Assembly (NCBI GenBank): GCA_963765265.1
Contig: CAVXVN010000002.1
Location: 62,001-126,000, forward strand
Source: Bacillus_BD sp963765265
Lineage (GTDB): Bacteria; Bacillota; Bacilli; Bacillales; Cytobacillaceae
Direction of reading: 5' to 3'
Length of the DNA: 64,000 nt
The position numbers and the translations under genes are program-made. Numbering within the stretch: position 1 is the first letter of the stretch; every line of letters begins with the position of its first letter. Shown here in pieces: positions 1 to 7,511 of this stretch. The notes below the pieces were generated by a model, which worked only from the letters and a program-made list of their open reading frames with translations, was not told where the DNA came from and searched no databases.

Positions 1-52
1 GATTGCGAAAAACCATTGAATATATGCAGGCTAGAAAATAATGAATACTCCT

Positions 53-90
53 GTTTCGAAATAAAGGAATACGGACCTTTATTTCGAAAC
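53..90. other. Perfect 15-bp inverted repeat at window edge
   Basis: Arms at 53-67 and 76-90 are perfectly complementary (left arm GTTTCGAAATAAAGG) around an 8-base loop. No run of T follows either arm, so it is not a typical intrinsic terminator. It could end transcription of a gene lying before the window or be a protein-binding palindrome. Bases 91-202 hold nothing else I can recognise. Confidence 0.5.
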
Positions 91-202
91 TTAATTGAGG
101 AGTCTAACTACCCGATAAAATACGATTATTAAATTTCTAAAATGTTCTTGAAACCAATCAGCTGTTTCTTTCGTTATTCTATAAGAAGGAACAGAGTTCT
201 AC

Positions 203-790
203 TTGAAAGGATTTAATATCTTGAAAAGAAAATGGTTTGGAAGCTCATTTATAACATTTTTCCTCGTCCTCATCGCGATCCTCTTATACTACCAATACTT
301 GACGAAACCAGAGGTCAATCCCAATGTCCCGATGCCTGATGGACTTCACCCTGTTGTACAGGAACGTACGAATCAACTCGTTCAGCAGGCTGCACAAAAG
401 GGAATTTCAATTGTCATAACGGATGATTTTCGTAGTGCTGAAGATCAGGATCTGTTGTTTGAGAAAGGTCGTTCTACAGAAGGAAATATTGTCACCCATG
501 CAAAAGGCGGAGAATCTTATCATAATTTTGGCCTTGCCGTTGACTTTGCTATTAAGACATCATCCAATGATGTTATCTGGGATATGAAATATGATGGAAA
601 TGGAAATTCTGTTGCAGACTGGACAGAAGTGGTCCAATTAGCAAAAGAACTAGGCTTTGATTGGGGTGGTGATTGGGCGAACTTCAAAGATTATCCCCAT
701 CTGCAAATGAATTTTGGACTTTCTATCGCTGAATTGCAGAGCGGGCAAAGACCGTCGGATCAACCGCTGATAGTGGAGCTTTTCAATTAA
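203..790 (+). CDS. M15-family peptidoglycan peptidase, CwlK/VanY-like
   Basis: Membrane-anchored zinc peptidase of the M15 (VanY/CwlK) family, expected to cut the peptide stems of peptidoglycan outside the membrane. From the TTG start at 203 the protein has 195 residues: a basic N-terminus, one membrane segment (about 12-33), then the catalytic domain. The M15 zinc ligands are visible: His107 and Asp114 in the SYHNFGLAVDF block and His166 in DYPHLQ. Length fits a single-domain CwlK-type enzyme with an N-terminal anchor. The start is uncertain. TTG 203 follows AAGAAGGA by 12 bases, and a second TTG at 221 follows GAAAGG by 10; either leaves the anchor intact. It is monocistronic and ends at a strong terminator. 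L-Ala-D-Glu endopeptidase is the likelier activity, D-Ala-D-Ala carboxypeptidase the alternative. Confidence 0.85.
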   Translation: MKGFNILKRKWFGSSFITFFLVLIAILLYYQYLTKPEVNPNVPMPDGLHPVVQERTNQLVQQAAQKGISIVITDDFRSAEDQDLLFEKGRSTEGNIVTHAKGGESYHNFGLAVDFAIKTSSNDVIWDMKYDGNGNSVADWTEVVQLAKELGFDWGGDWANFKDYPHLQMNFGLSIAELQSGQRPSDQPLIVELFN

Positions 791-834
791 TTGTTCTGTT
801 AGTCGCTATTGTAGATAGACCTAATATTTATTGT

Positions 835-880
835 AAAAAGCAAGGATCTGGCAGAATTTTCTGCCAGATCCTTGCTTTTT
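835..880 (+). terminator. Intrinsic terminator of the M15 peptidase gene
   Basis: A long perfect hairpin, with arms 835-855 and 860-880 and a 4-base loop. The stem ends in A5/T5, so it could work in both directions. Confidence 0.9.
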
Positions 881-1007
881 AGTTTAACAGTACTTCCTTT
901 TGGAGGTATAATATTTTGGTGAAATGTAGCACTAGATGTAAATGGTTGTTAGAATATGTTTATTTAGGGAAAACTAACGTTCAAAACAGGGGAGGTAAGA
1001 AATAGAA

Positions 1008-1289
1008 ATGAAACCATTTTCGAAAGAGAAGGATAGGAGGTTCAAGATTGCTCATAAGGAAGCAATTATTGGCATTATCCTCGTCGTTATTAATTTTCTA
1101 TTGTGGTATGGGTTTGCTTATGGGCTTGGTTCAGGGGATCCGAGGGAATATCAGTATATTTTAGGAATGCCGGAATGGTTTTTTTACAGTTGTGTGGTTG
1201 GATCGATTGTCATGTTTATTCTTGTTTCCCTAAGTGTTAAATTTCTTTTTAAAGAGGTATCTTTTGAGGAAGAGGACGGGAGCGAGTAA
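1008..1289 (+). CDS. yhdT: YhdT family (DUF997) membrane protein, panF partner
   Basis: Small membrane protein of 93 residues with two predicted membrane helices (about 20-40 and 57-77) and an acidic C-terminus. YhdT/DUF997 proteins are typically encoded directly before the sodium/pantothenate symporter panF, as here. They are presumed to be an accessory or small subunit, but a biochemical role is not established. The ATG at 1008 has a clear ribosome-binding site (GGGGAGG) about 10 bases upstream. The TAA stop overlaps the ATG of the panF reading frame (1289), which indicates translational coupling in a two-gene operon. Confidence 0.85.
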   Translation: MKPFSKEKDRRFKIAHKEAIIGIILVVINFLLWYGFAYGLGSGDPREYQYILGMPEWFFYSCVVGSIVMFILVSLSVKFLFKEVSFEEEDGSE

Positions 1290-2726
1290 TGAATATAGCC
1301 GTTATTTTGCCATTATTATTTATTTATGATTATTTTTTTTATGATTGGTTTTTGGGCAAATACATATGTGAAATCGTCGAATAGCTTTTTGCAAGAATAT
1401 TTTCTTGGTGGAAGAGAGTTAGGCGGATTTGTTCTGGCGATGACCATGATTGCAACCTATGGGAGTGCAAGTAGTTTTATTGGTGGACCTGGAGTTGCCT
1501 ATACGAAGGGATTGGGTTGGGTGCTTCTTTCGATGGCGCAGCTTCCAATGGGGTACTTTGTGCTCATGGTGTTAGGAAAGAAATTTGCCATTATTGCGCG
1601 GAAAAATAATTATGTAACCATCATTGATTTTTTAAAGGATCGCTATCAAAGTAATGTGATCGTATTAATTTCAGCGTTGAGTATTATTATCTTTTTGTTC
1701 TCAGCTATGACCGCTCAGTGGGTTGGGGGAGCCAGGTTAATTGAATCGTTAACAGGATTAAATTACATACCTTCACTATTTATCTTTGCTGTTTCCGTCT
1801 TAGTATATGTTATCATTGGCGGATTTAGAGCGGTAGCGCTGTCAGACACTGTTCAAGGAATGATTATGTTAGTAGGAACGATCATTTTACTAGTAGGAAC
1901 CATTATTGCTGGTGGTGGTATGTCTAATATTATGGCAGAGTTGGTTGAGATCAATCCAAATCTTATTTCTCCATTTGGCTCAGAGCAAGAATTAACACCT
2001 ATCTATGTGTCTTCTTTTTGGATTTTAGTAGGGGTTGGGGTTATCGGGCTTCCACAAATTGCTGTCAGAGCCATGTCCTATAAAGATTCCAAAGCGATGC
2101 ACAAAGCCATCATTATTGGGACATTTGTGATTGGCACGATTATGTTTGGAATGCATTTGATTGGCGTGTTAGCACGTGCTGTAATACCAGGAATTGAGAT
2201 TGGTGATAAAGTGATGCCAACCCTTACATTGGAAGTTTTGCCCCCCTTATTAGCTGGCATTGTTCTCTCGGCACCAATGGCTGCGATTATGTCTACGGTT
2301 AATGCTTTACTCATTATGGTTAGTTCCACTGTTGTGAAGGATATCTATTTGAATTTTATCAAAAAGGATGCCACAGAGAAACAGATCAAAAATACAAGTC
2401 TTATTGTGACAACGATTATTGGACTAGCAGTCTTATTATTTGCGCTCAATCCTCCAGATTTATTAGTTTGGTTAAATTTATTCTCCTTTGGTGGCTTAGA
2501 GTCTGTATTTATTTGGCCGATTGTTTTTGGACTGTACTGGAGCAGGGGAAATAAATATGGAGCTTGTATCTCCATGATCGTGGGAATGGGCTCATACATC
2601 GTAATTGACCGCTTCTTTGCCAATCCATTTGGATTACACACGGTCATCTTGCCTATTTTGCTATCCCTCGTAACCTTTATTCTGGGAAGTATACTAGTGT
2701 CAGGCACCGCTCGAAGACAGTCCTAG
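1289..2726 (+). CDS. panF: Sodium/pantothenate symporter PanF (frame broken near N-terminus)
   Basis: Solute:sodium symporter (SSS family) that imports pantothenate for coenzyme A synthesis. The body closely matches the PanF family, including EYFLGGRELGG, TYGSASSFIGGPG, GLGWVLLSM and APMAAIMSTVNA, with about 12-13 membrane helices. The expected N-terminus (MNIAVILPLL) starts at 1289 in a different frame from the rest, which is open from 1326. Removing one T from the run at 1319-1321 joins the two frames and gives the length usual for PanF helix 1. As read, translation would have to begin at 1326 and lose most of that helix. The last residues (SGTARRQS) are encoded by an intergenic repeat motif (2697-2708), so the natural 3' end may also have been altered. 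Confidence 0.85.
2697..2708 (+). repeat. GTGTCAGGCACC motif at the panF 3' end
   Basis: GTGTCAGGCACC lies inside the last codons of panF. An inverted copy of the same motif occurs at 3176-3188. From memory, this motif is a dispersed intergenic word in several Bacillaceae genomes. The two copies bracket the EAL remnant. Confidence 0.5.
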
Positions 2727-2734
2727 GAATTTAT

Positions 2735-3088
2735 GTGTGTGGGGCGGACATTTTATTTAATAGGGCAGTCTTTAGTGGTGATCAATCTTGTTATCTTCAT
2801 CTCTTTCCAGTCGATCAGTTGAAAATCGATCAATCCTTTGTGCGAAATTTAACGAATGATCAATCAAATGAAGCGATTGTCGAAACCATTATTTCTCTTG
2901 GCCATCATTTACGTTTGGAATTAATGGCAGAAGGTGTGGAAACAATAGAACAAGCAGATTTCCTCTCTAGTAGTCATTGCAATGGGATACAGGGATATAT
3001 AATTAGTAGACCCTTACCTGCCTGTGAGATGGAAAACCTTTTTCACATTGAAAAGCTATATGATGGACAATTAACAGTTCTTAATTAA
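2735..3088 (+). pseudogene. EAL-domain phosphodiesterase remnant (C-terminal third)
   Basis: The translation holds the C-terminal part of an EAL (cyclic-di-GMP phosphodiesterase) domain: FPVDQLKIDQSFV, the block around LMAEGVET, then GYIISRPLP. Everything upstream is missing, including the EAL signature and most metal-binding residues. The DFGTGYSSL-like segment is degenerate. The open frame at 2735 begins in sequence shared with the panF 3' end and is probably not a real start. It cannot encode an active phosphodiesterase. It looks like the tail of a larger GGDEF/EAL or sensor gene left after a deletion that joined it to panF. It is followed by its own intact terminator. Confidence 0.75.
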
Positions 3089-3108
3089 ATAAGAGGTAAA
3101 ATAGTAGA

Positions 3109-3143
3109 GCCGGGTCTGGATAATAAATCCACCCGGCTTTTTT
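3109..3143 (+). terminator. Intrinsic terminator of the former EAL gene
   Basis: Arms GCCGGGT (3109-3115) and ACCCGGC (3131-3137), then six T. Confidence 0.85.
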
Positions 3144-3169
3144 AGTTCTCTTCATAAATATAAATATCC

Positions 3170-3194
3170 ATATTTGGTGCCTGACACCAAATAT
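3170..3194. repeat. Palindromic GGTGCCTGACACC repeat
   Basis: Arms 3170-3179 and 3185-3194 are perfectly complementary around CCTGA. The core GGTGCCTGACACC (3176-3188) is the reverse complement of the motif in the end of panF. Confidence 0.6.
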
Positions 3195-3204
3195 TTTACA
3201 TCAG

Positions 3205-3375
3205 TTATCAACAGGTGTGGAATCTTTAATCTGAAGTATTCCACAGGTTTATCCACATTATCCACAAGTTACGGACGGTATAAAGATCGAATTATCCACA
3301 AAACATCCTACTTTAAAAGGTTGATAATAGTAGTTTAAGGTTTATTATCCACAATGTTCATAAAAATGGGGATAA
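3205..3375 (+). promoter_or_regulatory. DnaA-box cluster
   Basis: Four perfect DnaA boxes (TTATCCACA) lie on the + strand at 3249-3257, 3258-3266, 3292-3300 and 3345-3353. The first two abut with no gap. Near matches are TTATCAACA at 3205-3213 and the reverse-strand TTATCCCCA at 3367-3375. The stretch is AT-rich and gene-free. It is not oriC, since dnaA and dnaN are not here. Such clusters are known elsewhere in Bacillus as DnaA titration or replication-control sites. Whether this one binds DnaA is inference. Confidence 0.8.
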
Positions 3376-3389
3376 CTTTATTAACAGTT

Positions 3390-3758
3390 TAACTTCATTC
3401 AGCAGAAGTCTCCCACTTCTATAAGTGGTGAGATGAATGCCAGCTTTTATCAATTCAGTGGGGGTTTAAACCCTCGACTGAATGAAGTTAAAGCCTCCGG
3501 CGGAGACATTCGATTTTAAAAGGAAGTTTGCCCCATCTTAACGGGCAGTAAGACCCCTTATCAAAACCATAAGGGGTCTACTGTCTGTAAAGATCCGATA
3601 AGTGCGATAAGATCTTTTCTTAGGGCTTCAGCTCTTAGAAAAGTCAATCAGGCGTAGCGTGACTAACCATAAGTGGGAGGTCTCCCACTTATGGAAGTCT
3701 TCTTTATCGAGCGAGCGAAGGTATTATCTGGGCGCAAATACGCCGAGGCGCATTTGAT
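3390..3758 (+). repeat. Structured intergenic repeat, copy A (composite)
   Basis: The copy starts with TAACTTCATTCAG, which pairs with CTGAATGAAGTTA at 3478-3490. Inside are a CCACTT/AAGTGG hairpin and a G-rich/C-rich palindrome. It continues with the GCCTCCGGCGGA segment and ends in a hairpin followed by TTGAT (3754-3758). It matches copies B, C and D elsewhere in the window, except that about 175 bp of a second element is inserted near 3530-3704. The bases before the 5' edge are GTTTAA. I see no open reading frame of note and no transposase. Confidence 0.85.
3530..3704 (+). repeat. Second structured repeat nested inside copy A
   Basis: This segment is absent from copies B-D. It begins GCCCCATCTTAACGGGCAG and ends GGAAGTCTTCTT. 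It carries two very strong palindromes: an 11-bp stem at 3551-3561/3569-3579 and a 13-bp stem with a 2-base loop at 3667-3679/3682-3694. A shortened relative with the same two ends lies at 57488-57562. Confidence 0.7.
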
Positions 3759-3766
3759 ATGAAGTG

Positions 3767-3946
3767 TTATTTATTTTTAGCTCTTCGATTGGCAGCTTTC
3801 GCTCGCGCTTGTGCTTCTATATCTGCATGATCCGCAAGTTCTTCTGAAAATTCCTCGTCAATCCCATCTGATAGGATTTGACTGGAAACCTGTCGGGATG
3901 ATTCATTAAATGTGACTTCTGTAGAATTTGCTTGATTACGGTTCAT
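3767..3946 (-). CDS. yfhD: YfhD family small protein (copy 1)
   Basis: Small acidic, Ala-rich protein of 59 residues whose C-terminus (DIEAQARAKAANRRAK) carries the YfhD family signature (E-A-Q-A-R-A-x-A-A). YfhD proteins are of unknown function and are confined to spore-forming Bacillaceae. The ATG at 3946 is chosen because AAAGGGG lies 8 bases upstream; a longer in-frame TTG start at 3964 would overlap that ribosome-binding site. A paralogue lies 50 bp upstream on the same strand with the same leader, so the two arose by local duplication. No membrane segment is present. Confidence 0.75.
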   Translation of the reverse strand: MNRNQANSTEVTFNESSRQVSSQILSDGIDEEFSEELADHADIEAQARAKAANRRAKNK

Positions 3947-3996
3947 TTCAAAAACCCCTTTCAAAAAGTGCTATTAGATGATAAAAAAACCTTTTT

Positions 3997-4182
3997 TTAT
4001 TTTTTGTTCCCTTGGACTCTTTGATTAGCGGCATTTGCCCATGCTTGTTCTTCCAGGCTGACTTGATTATTTAGTTCCGCCGCATATTCTTCGCTCATAC
4101 GATCATATTTCATGTTTTTTGGTGTTTGTGGAAGTGATGCTTTATTTTTGTCACGTGATTTACTACCTCTAGATCGACCCAT
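3997..4182 (-). CDS. yfhD: YfhD family small protein (copy 2)
   Basis: A 61-residue basic/acidic protein beginning MGRSRGSKSRDKNK and ending SLEEQAWANAANQRVQG. This is closer to the classical YfhD layout (basic MGR... N-terminus, then LEEQA..A.AA) than copy 1. The start at 4182 follows AAAGGGG by 8 bases, in the same arrangement as copy 1. It sits downstream of yfhE on the same strand, as yfhD does in Bacillus subtilis. Function unknown; a sporulation-linked role is inferred only from its taxonomic distribution. Confidence 0.75.
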   Translation of the reverse strand: MGRSRGSKSRDKNKASLPQTPKNMKYDRMSEEYAAELNNQVSLEEQAWANAANQRVQGNKK

Positions 4183-4203
4183 ATCAAAAACCCCTTTCAA
4201 CAA

Positions 4204-4237
4204 AATAAAGTATGGAGAATTGGCTCCATACTTTATT
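4204..4237 (-). terminator. Hairpin between yfhE and yfhD
   Basis: Perfect 13-bp arms (4204-4216, 4225-4237) enclose an 8-base loop. On the minus strand the second arm ends in TTTATT. It likely ends the yfhE transcript. Confidence 0.65.
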
Positions 4238-4290
4238 ATGCTCAGGGTAACAACTGAATATAAAAGGAAGTTGTTACAAGATTGAGGTAT

Positions 4291-4413
4291 CTACTTTCTA
4301 CCTTTACGATCTGTAAAGCCAGCTGCACGGTCTGCCATTTTAAAATCACGCTGATAACTTACTGCTTGCATACTGGTTAAAGCACTTTTTTCTTTGTCTG
4401 TTTTTTTTCCCAT
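4291..4413 (-). CDS. yfhE: YfhE family small protein
   Basis: A 40-residue open frame, MGKKTDKEKSAL to FTDRKGRK. It has the basic start and central SYQRDFKMADRAAGF block typical of YfhE, a very short protein encoded between yfhD and recX (yfhG) in Bacillus. The start ATG at 4413 follows GAAGGG by about 9 bases. Position, strand and size match the B. subtilis arrangement (yfhE divergent from recX). The function is not known. Because it is only 40 residues long, automated callers can miss it. Confidence 0.75.
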   Translation of the reverse strand: MGKKTDKEKSALTSMQAVSYQRDFKMADRAAGFTDRKGRK

Positions 4414-4554
4414 ATAAACACAACCCTTCGATGAAGATATTTCTCCCTTATTTTTCCCTAATAGGTAATTTTCATACTTGAAATTGAATGCTTTTAATAT
4501 TTCGGTTCAACTGTAGTAATGGAATATGCTACATTTAACATGAGGTGAAAGTAA

Positions 4555-5376
4555 ATGCCGATTATAACGAAAATCACAACCCAGCAAAAAAATAAAGATC
4601 GATATAATATATTTACGGATGAAGGAAAGGGAGAAAAGTATGCCTTTAGTGTGGATGAGGCCGTTCTCATAAAGTTCCAATTAAAAAAAGGGATGGAATT
4701 GGATGAATTATTTTTAACCGAAATCCACTATGAAGATGATGTAAGAAAGGCTTATAATCGTGCTCTTCATTATTTATCAAGAAGAATGAGATCTGAGGGT
4801 GAGGTACGTACCTATTTATTAGAAAAAGAAATAGATGCGCCCATTATTCAAGAGGTTATATTGAAGCTGTATCATTATCAATTTCTTAATGACGAGCAAT
4901 ACGCAATCGCCTATGTGCGAACGCAAATGAACACGACAGATAAAGGAAGTATCGTAATTAAGCGTGAACTAAAAGAAAGAGGAGTTAACGATGGCTTAAT
5001 CGAAAAGGCATTACAAGAGTACTCATATGAGGCACAATTGGAGACAGCCCAAAAGCTTTGTGTGAAAATGGTTAATAAGAATAAAAAGGACTCCGATCTT
5101 GTTTTAAAGCAAAAAATAGAACAAATGCTTGTCCGTAAGGGATATAGCTTTGAAATTATATCGGATGCTCTGGCAAAAACGGAATTAGATAGAAAAGACG
5201 AAGTGATGGATGCGTTACGTTACCAAGCTGAAAAGTTGGAACGTAAATATGCAAATTATACTGGATATGAATATGAGCAGAAAATGAAAAGTGCTTTGTA
5301 TCGAAAAGGTTTTGCTATGGAGCAAATTGAAAAGTATCTCAGTCAAAGACCACTGATGAGGATAGCTTTGAGTTAA
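4555..5376 (+). CDS. recX: Recombination regulator RecX
   Basis: A 273-residue RecX protein, which binds RecA filaments and modulates recombination and the SOS response in the cytoplasm. Recognisable RecX helical repeats include ALHYLSRRMRSEGEVRTYL, YQFLNDEQYAIAYVRT and the later RKGYSFEIISDAL. The length matches the long Bacillus RecX (about 265 residues) with three tandem repeats. ATG 4555 follows TGAGGTGAAAG at a good distance. It is followed by yfhH on the same strand about 130 bp away, as in Bacillus. Confidence 0.93.
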   Translation: MPIITKITTQQKNKDRYNIFTDEGKGEKYAFSVDEAVLIKFQLKKGMELDELFLTEIHYEDDVRKAYNRALHYLSRRMRSEGEVRTYLLEKEIDAPIIQEVILKLYHYQFLNDEQYAIAYVRTQMNTTDKGSIVIKRELKERGVNDGLIEKALQEYSYEAQLETAQKLCVKMVNKNKKDSDLVLKQKIEQMLVRKGYSFEIISDALAKTELDRKDEVMDALRYQAEKLERKYANYTGYEYEQKMKSALYRKGFAMEQIEKYLSQRPLMRIALS

Positions 5377-5505
5377 AAGGGCATGCTGGATGATTAATCT
5401 AAAGTAATAAGGTTTGGTTGAGTCAGCAGTCTTTATTAATACTAGAATTTTCATTATACTTAACATAAAAAGATTGGTTTTGCGGTTAAAGAAGGGGATG
5501 TTTTC

Positions 5506-5826
5506 ATGGGAGAAAAAAGATACAGTCAATTATCTGCTTACGAATTAAATCAGGAAATTGCTCAATTACATGAGAAGGCTCGAAAGGCAGAGCAAATGGG
5601 AATGGTCAATGAGTTTGCTGTTTTAGAAAGAAAAGCAGTTATGGCAAAAGCTTATTTATTAAATCCAGATGACTTTATTCCTGAAGAAATTTATCAAATT
5701 GCAGGAGACCCAGGGGCCTATTTCAAAATAAGTTATTTAAATGGTGTTTTTGCATGGGGTCATCGATTAAGAGGTGTAGAGGAAGAAGAAGCTCTTCCGA
5801 TTTCAATGTTAACGAAATTACAGTGA
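5506..5826 (+). CDS. yfhH: YfhH family protein (DUF1811)
   Basis: A 106-residue YfhH/DUF1811 protein: an N-terminal helical hairpin (MGEKRYSQLSAYELNQEIAQL, then HEKARKAEQMGMVNEFAVLERK) followed by a small beta domain ending in GVFAWGHRLRG. The fold is known from structural genomics, but the function is unknown. It lies next to recX, as in other Bacillus. The ATG at 5506 follows GAAGGGGATG. The stop codon sits inside a perfect hairpin. Confidence 0.85.
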   Translation: MGEKRYSQLSAYELNQEIAQLHEKARKAEQMGMVNEFAVLERKAVMAKAYLLNPDDFIPEEIYQIAGDPGAYFKISYLNGVFAWGHRLRGVEEEEALPISMLTKLQ

Positions 5827-5846
5827 GGATCATAACATCCTCACTG
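5821..5846 (+). terminator. Hairpin over the yfhH stop codon
   Basis: Perfect 10-bp arms CAGTGAGGAT (5821-5830) and ATCCTCACTG (5837-5846). It lacks a T-run, so termination is less certain. It overlaps the yfhH TGA. Confidence 0.5.
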
Positions 5847-5868
5847 TATGAATTGCGGAATTCATGGT

Positions 5869-6045
5869 TTAAAATAAATCAGATGTATCGCTATCTCTGT
5901 TGTTGGAAGCACGCATTCTTTCTTGTGGATGGGTATTAATGGTTCCATCTGCACGCTTGGAGGCGTATTCGGCTTTAGCACGAGGCCCATCGCCTTCAAG
6001 TTTATTGCTACTCTGATTAGGGAAATTTTTTGCATTGTTACGCAT
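5869..6045 (-). CDS. sspK: Small acid-soluble spore protein K
   Basis: A 58-residue minor small acid-soluble spore protein packed into the forespore. The SspK signature is clear: FPNQSSNKLEGDGPRAKAEYASKRADGT in pieces, then NTHPQERMRASNNR. The ATG at 6045 is preceded by a strong AGGAGG 9 bases upstream; a longer in-frame extension to 6114 has no ribosome-binding site. SspK is expected to be made by the forespore sigma factor sigma-G, but I did not find a convincing sigma-G promoter by eye. It is convergent with yfhH. Confidence 0.9.
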   Translation of the reverse strand: MRNNAKNFPNQSSNKLEGDGPRAKAEYASKRADGTINTHPQERMRASNNRDSDTSDLF

Positions 6046-6226
6046 GTTTAAAACCTCCTGAATGCGATGATCAAAGCTACCGTGATCATCAAAGTGTTGC
6101 ACTTTGATAACCACGTAAGTATAGTATGAGTCGAGCTCTTAATTGTTATGTTATCAAATAGAGCGAAATATATGGAAAACAGATGATAGGTCCAATAATA
6201 CGATGGCTTTGGCATTTTCAACTAAA

Positions 6227-6255
6227 AAAACGATGTCAATCAGTGACATCGTTTT
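6227..6255 (-). terminator. Terminator of yfhP
   Basis: Arms AAAACGATGTCA (6227-6238) and TGACATCGTTTT (6244-6255), followed on the minus strand by seven T. Confidence 0.85.
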
Positions 6256-7234
6256 AATTTGGAATAATATCGAGTTTTTTTCGTAATTTTTGTTCACTGA
6301 AAATCCAGCCTGTATAAGATGTTTTAATATCTAAATCTAAATTTAACTGAACAACAGCGACAAATGGGTAATAATCTTTGCTTCTATAACGCAAGTCAAT
6401 AAATCGCACTTCATAATAATCATCAAATTCGTCTACTTCCCAACGGTATACTGGTGAAAAGGAGAGGAATGCGGAAAGGTTTGCATCTTTTTTTGCTGCA
6501 TCTAAAACAGGTGTTTGTGGCACTTCAACTCGATTGAACTGATCCAAAATGGTCACTTGCTTATTTTCAGATCGTCCAACGAAGAATTGGTGCTCATTCA
6601 TGACAGCTATTTTCCATTGATGAAACCTCATTGTAGGAGAAATCAGGATTTCAGTTGCATCAGGGATCATCATCGTAACTTTTTTGTAAACATTTCTTCT
6701 GGCCATGAATCTAAAGATATAATAGAACACCAAAATCGCATAGATGCCGCTAAAGGTATAACCAGGATCTGAACCGAGACCCCATAAGATTAAACCGAAT
6801 ACATGTAGACCGAAAATGTACGGATCAAATGTATTAATCACACCAAGTGCCACCCATTTTGAAGAAAAGGGTCTTAAGGCTTGTGTGCCGTATGCATTAA
6901 AAATATCAACAAAAACATGCAGAAAAACGGCTAAAAAGGTCCAAAGCCATAGATGTAATAAATTTGTTTCTGGATAAAATGGGTAAAGGATCCCCACGAT
7001 TACTAAGGGCCATAATAGTACGGCTGGAATGGAATGTGTAATTCCACGGTGGTTTCGAATATAGGTAGCATTATTTTTAAATTTTAACACCGTATCGATA
7101 TCAGGAATTTGGGAGCCTGCAATGACGGCGATTAACACACTCGTGGCGGTTTGGGAATGTTCGACAACCACAGGATCAAGCGTAGCTAAGCCACCGAGTG
7201 CTAGACCCATAACAATATGTGTACCTGTGTCCAA
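6254..7234 (-). CDS. yfhP: YfhP membrane-bound metal-dependent hydrolase family
   Basis: A 326-residue membrane protein of the YdjM/YfhP family (annotated as membrane-bound metal-dependent hydrolases; substrate unknown). The N-terminus MDTGTHIVMGLALGG, the IPDIDTVL block and HRGITHSIPA carry the conserved His/Asp residues of the family. Several hydrophobic helices follow (about 60-190), then a soluble beta-rich C-terminal domain. The TTG at 7234 is the start because AAGGAGG lies 8 bases upstream and the residues match the family N-terminus. In B. subtilis yfhP negatively influences a neighbouring operon, but that operon is missing here. It is divergent from mutY. Confidence 0.85.
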   Translation of the reverse strand: MDTGTHIVMGLALGGLATLDPVVVEHSQTATSVLIAVIAGSQIPDIDTVLKFKNNATYIRNHRGITHSIPAVLLWPLVIVGILYPFYPETNLLHLWLWTFLAVFLHVFVDIFNAYGTQALRPFSSKWVALGVINTFDPYIFGLHVFGLILWGLGSDPGYTFSGIYAILVFYYIFRFMARRNVYKKVTMMIPDATEILISPTMRFHQWKIAVMNEHQFFVGRSENKQVTILDQFNRVEVPQTPVLDAAKKDANLSAFLSFSPVYRWEVDEFDDYYEVRFIDLRYRSKDYYPFVAVVQLNLDLDIKTSYTGWIFSEQKLRKKLDIIPN

Positions 7235-7511
7235 GGAAAAAACCTCCTTAATAGGGTATTCCATTGGTGAAGAATATCCAGTGTTCCATACTGAAATTCC
7301 AGTCTCAAAACAGAATCCTGTAAGGGAATCTTAATATAAAAAAGGATTTCAGTTTTCTGTAATTTTAGTTTACCAAAATATTCTTACCTATGCAGTTAAA
7401 ATAATGTATTTTTTACGATAATTAATGAGATCATGTCTCAATTCATTTAAGTTTGTTTTTCAACCTTAATATCTCCTAATTATAAAGAATTAATAGCTTG
7501 GAGGAACAAAA

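Noticed and set aside
2078..2707. Minus-strand frames opposite panF
   Set aside because: They mirror the hydrophobic codons of the symporter and lack ribosome-binding sites.
3322..3340. A full replication origin with unwinding element next to the DnaA boxes
   Set aside because: TAG triplets are suggestive but too few, and no replication gene is adjacent; only a DnaA-box cluster is claimed.
3390..3758. CRISPR array
   Set aside because: The repeats are about 190 bp, dispersed and inverted-repeat-rich, without short direct repeats separated by unique spacers; no cas genes are present.
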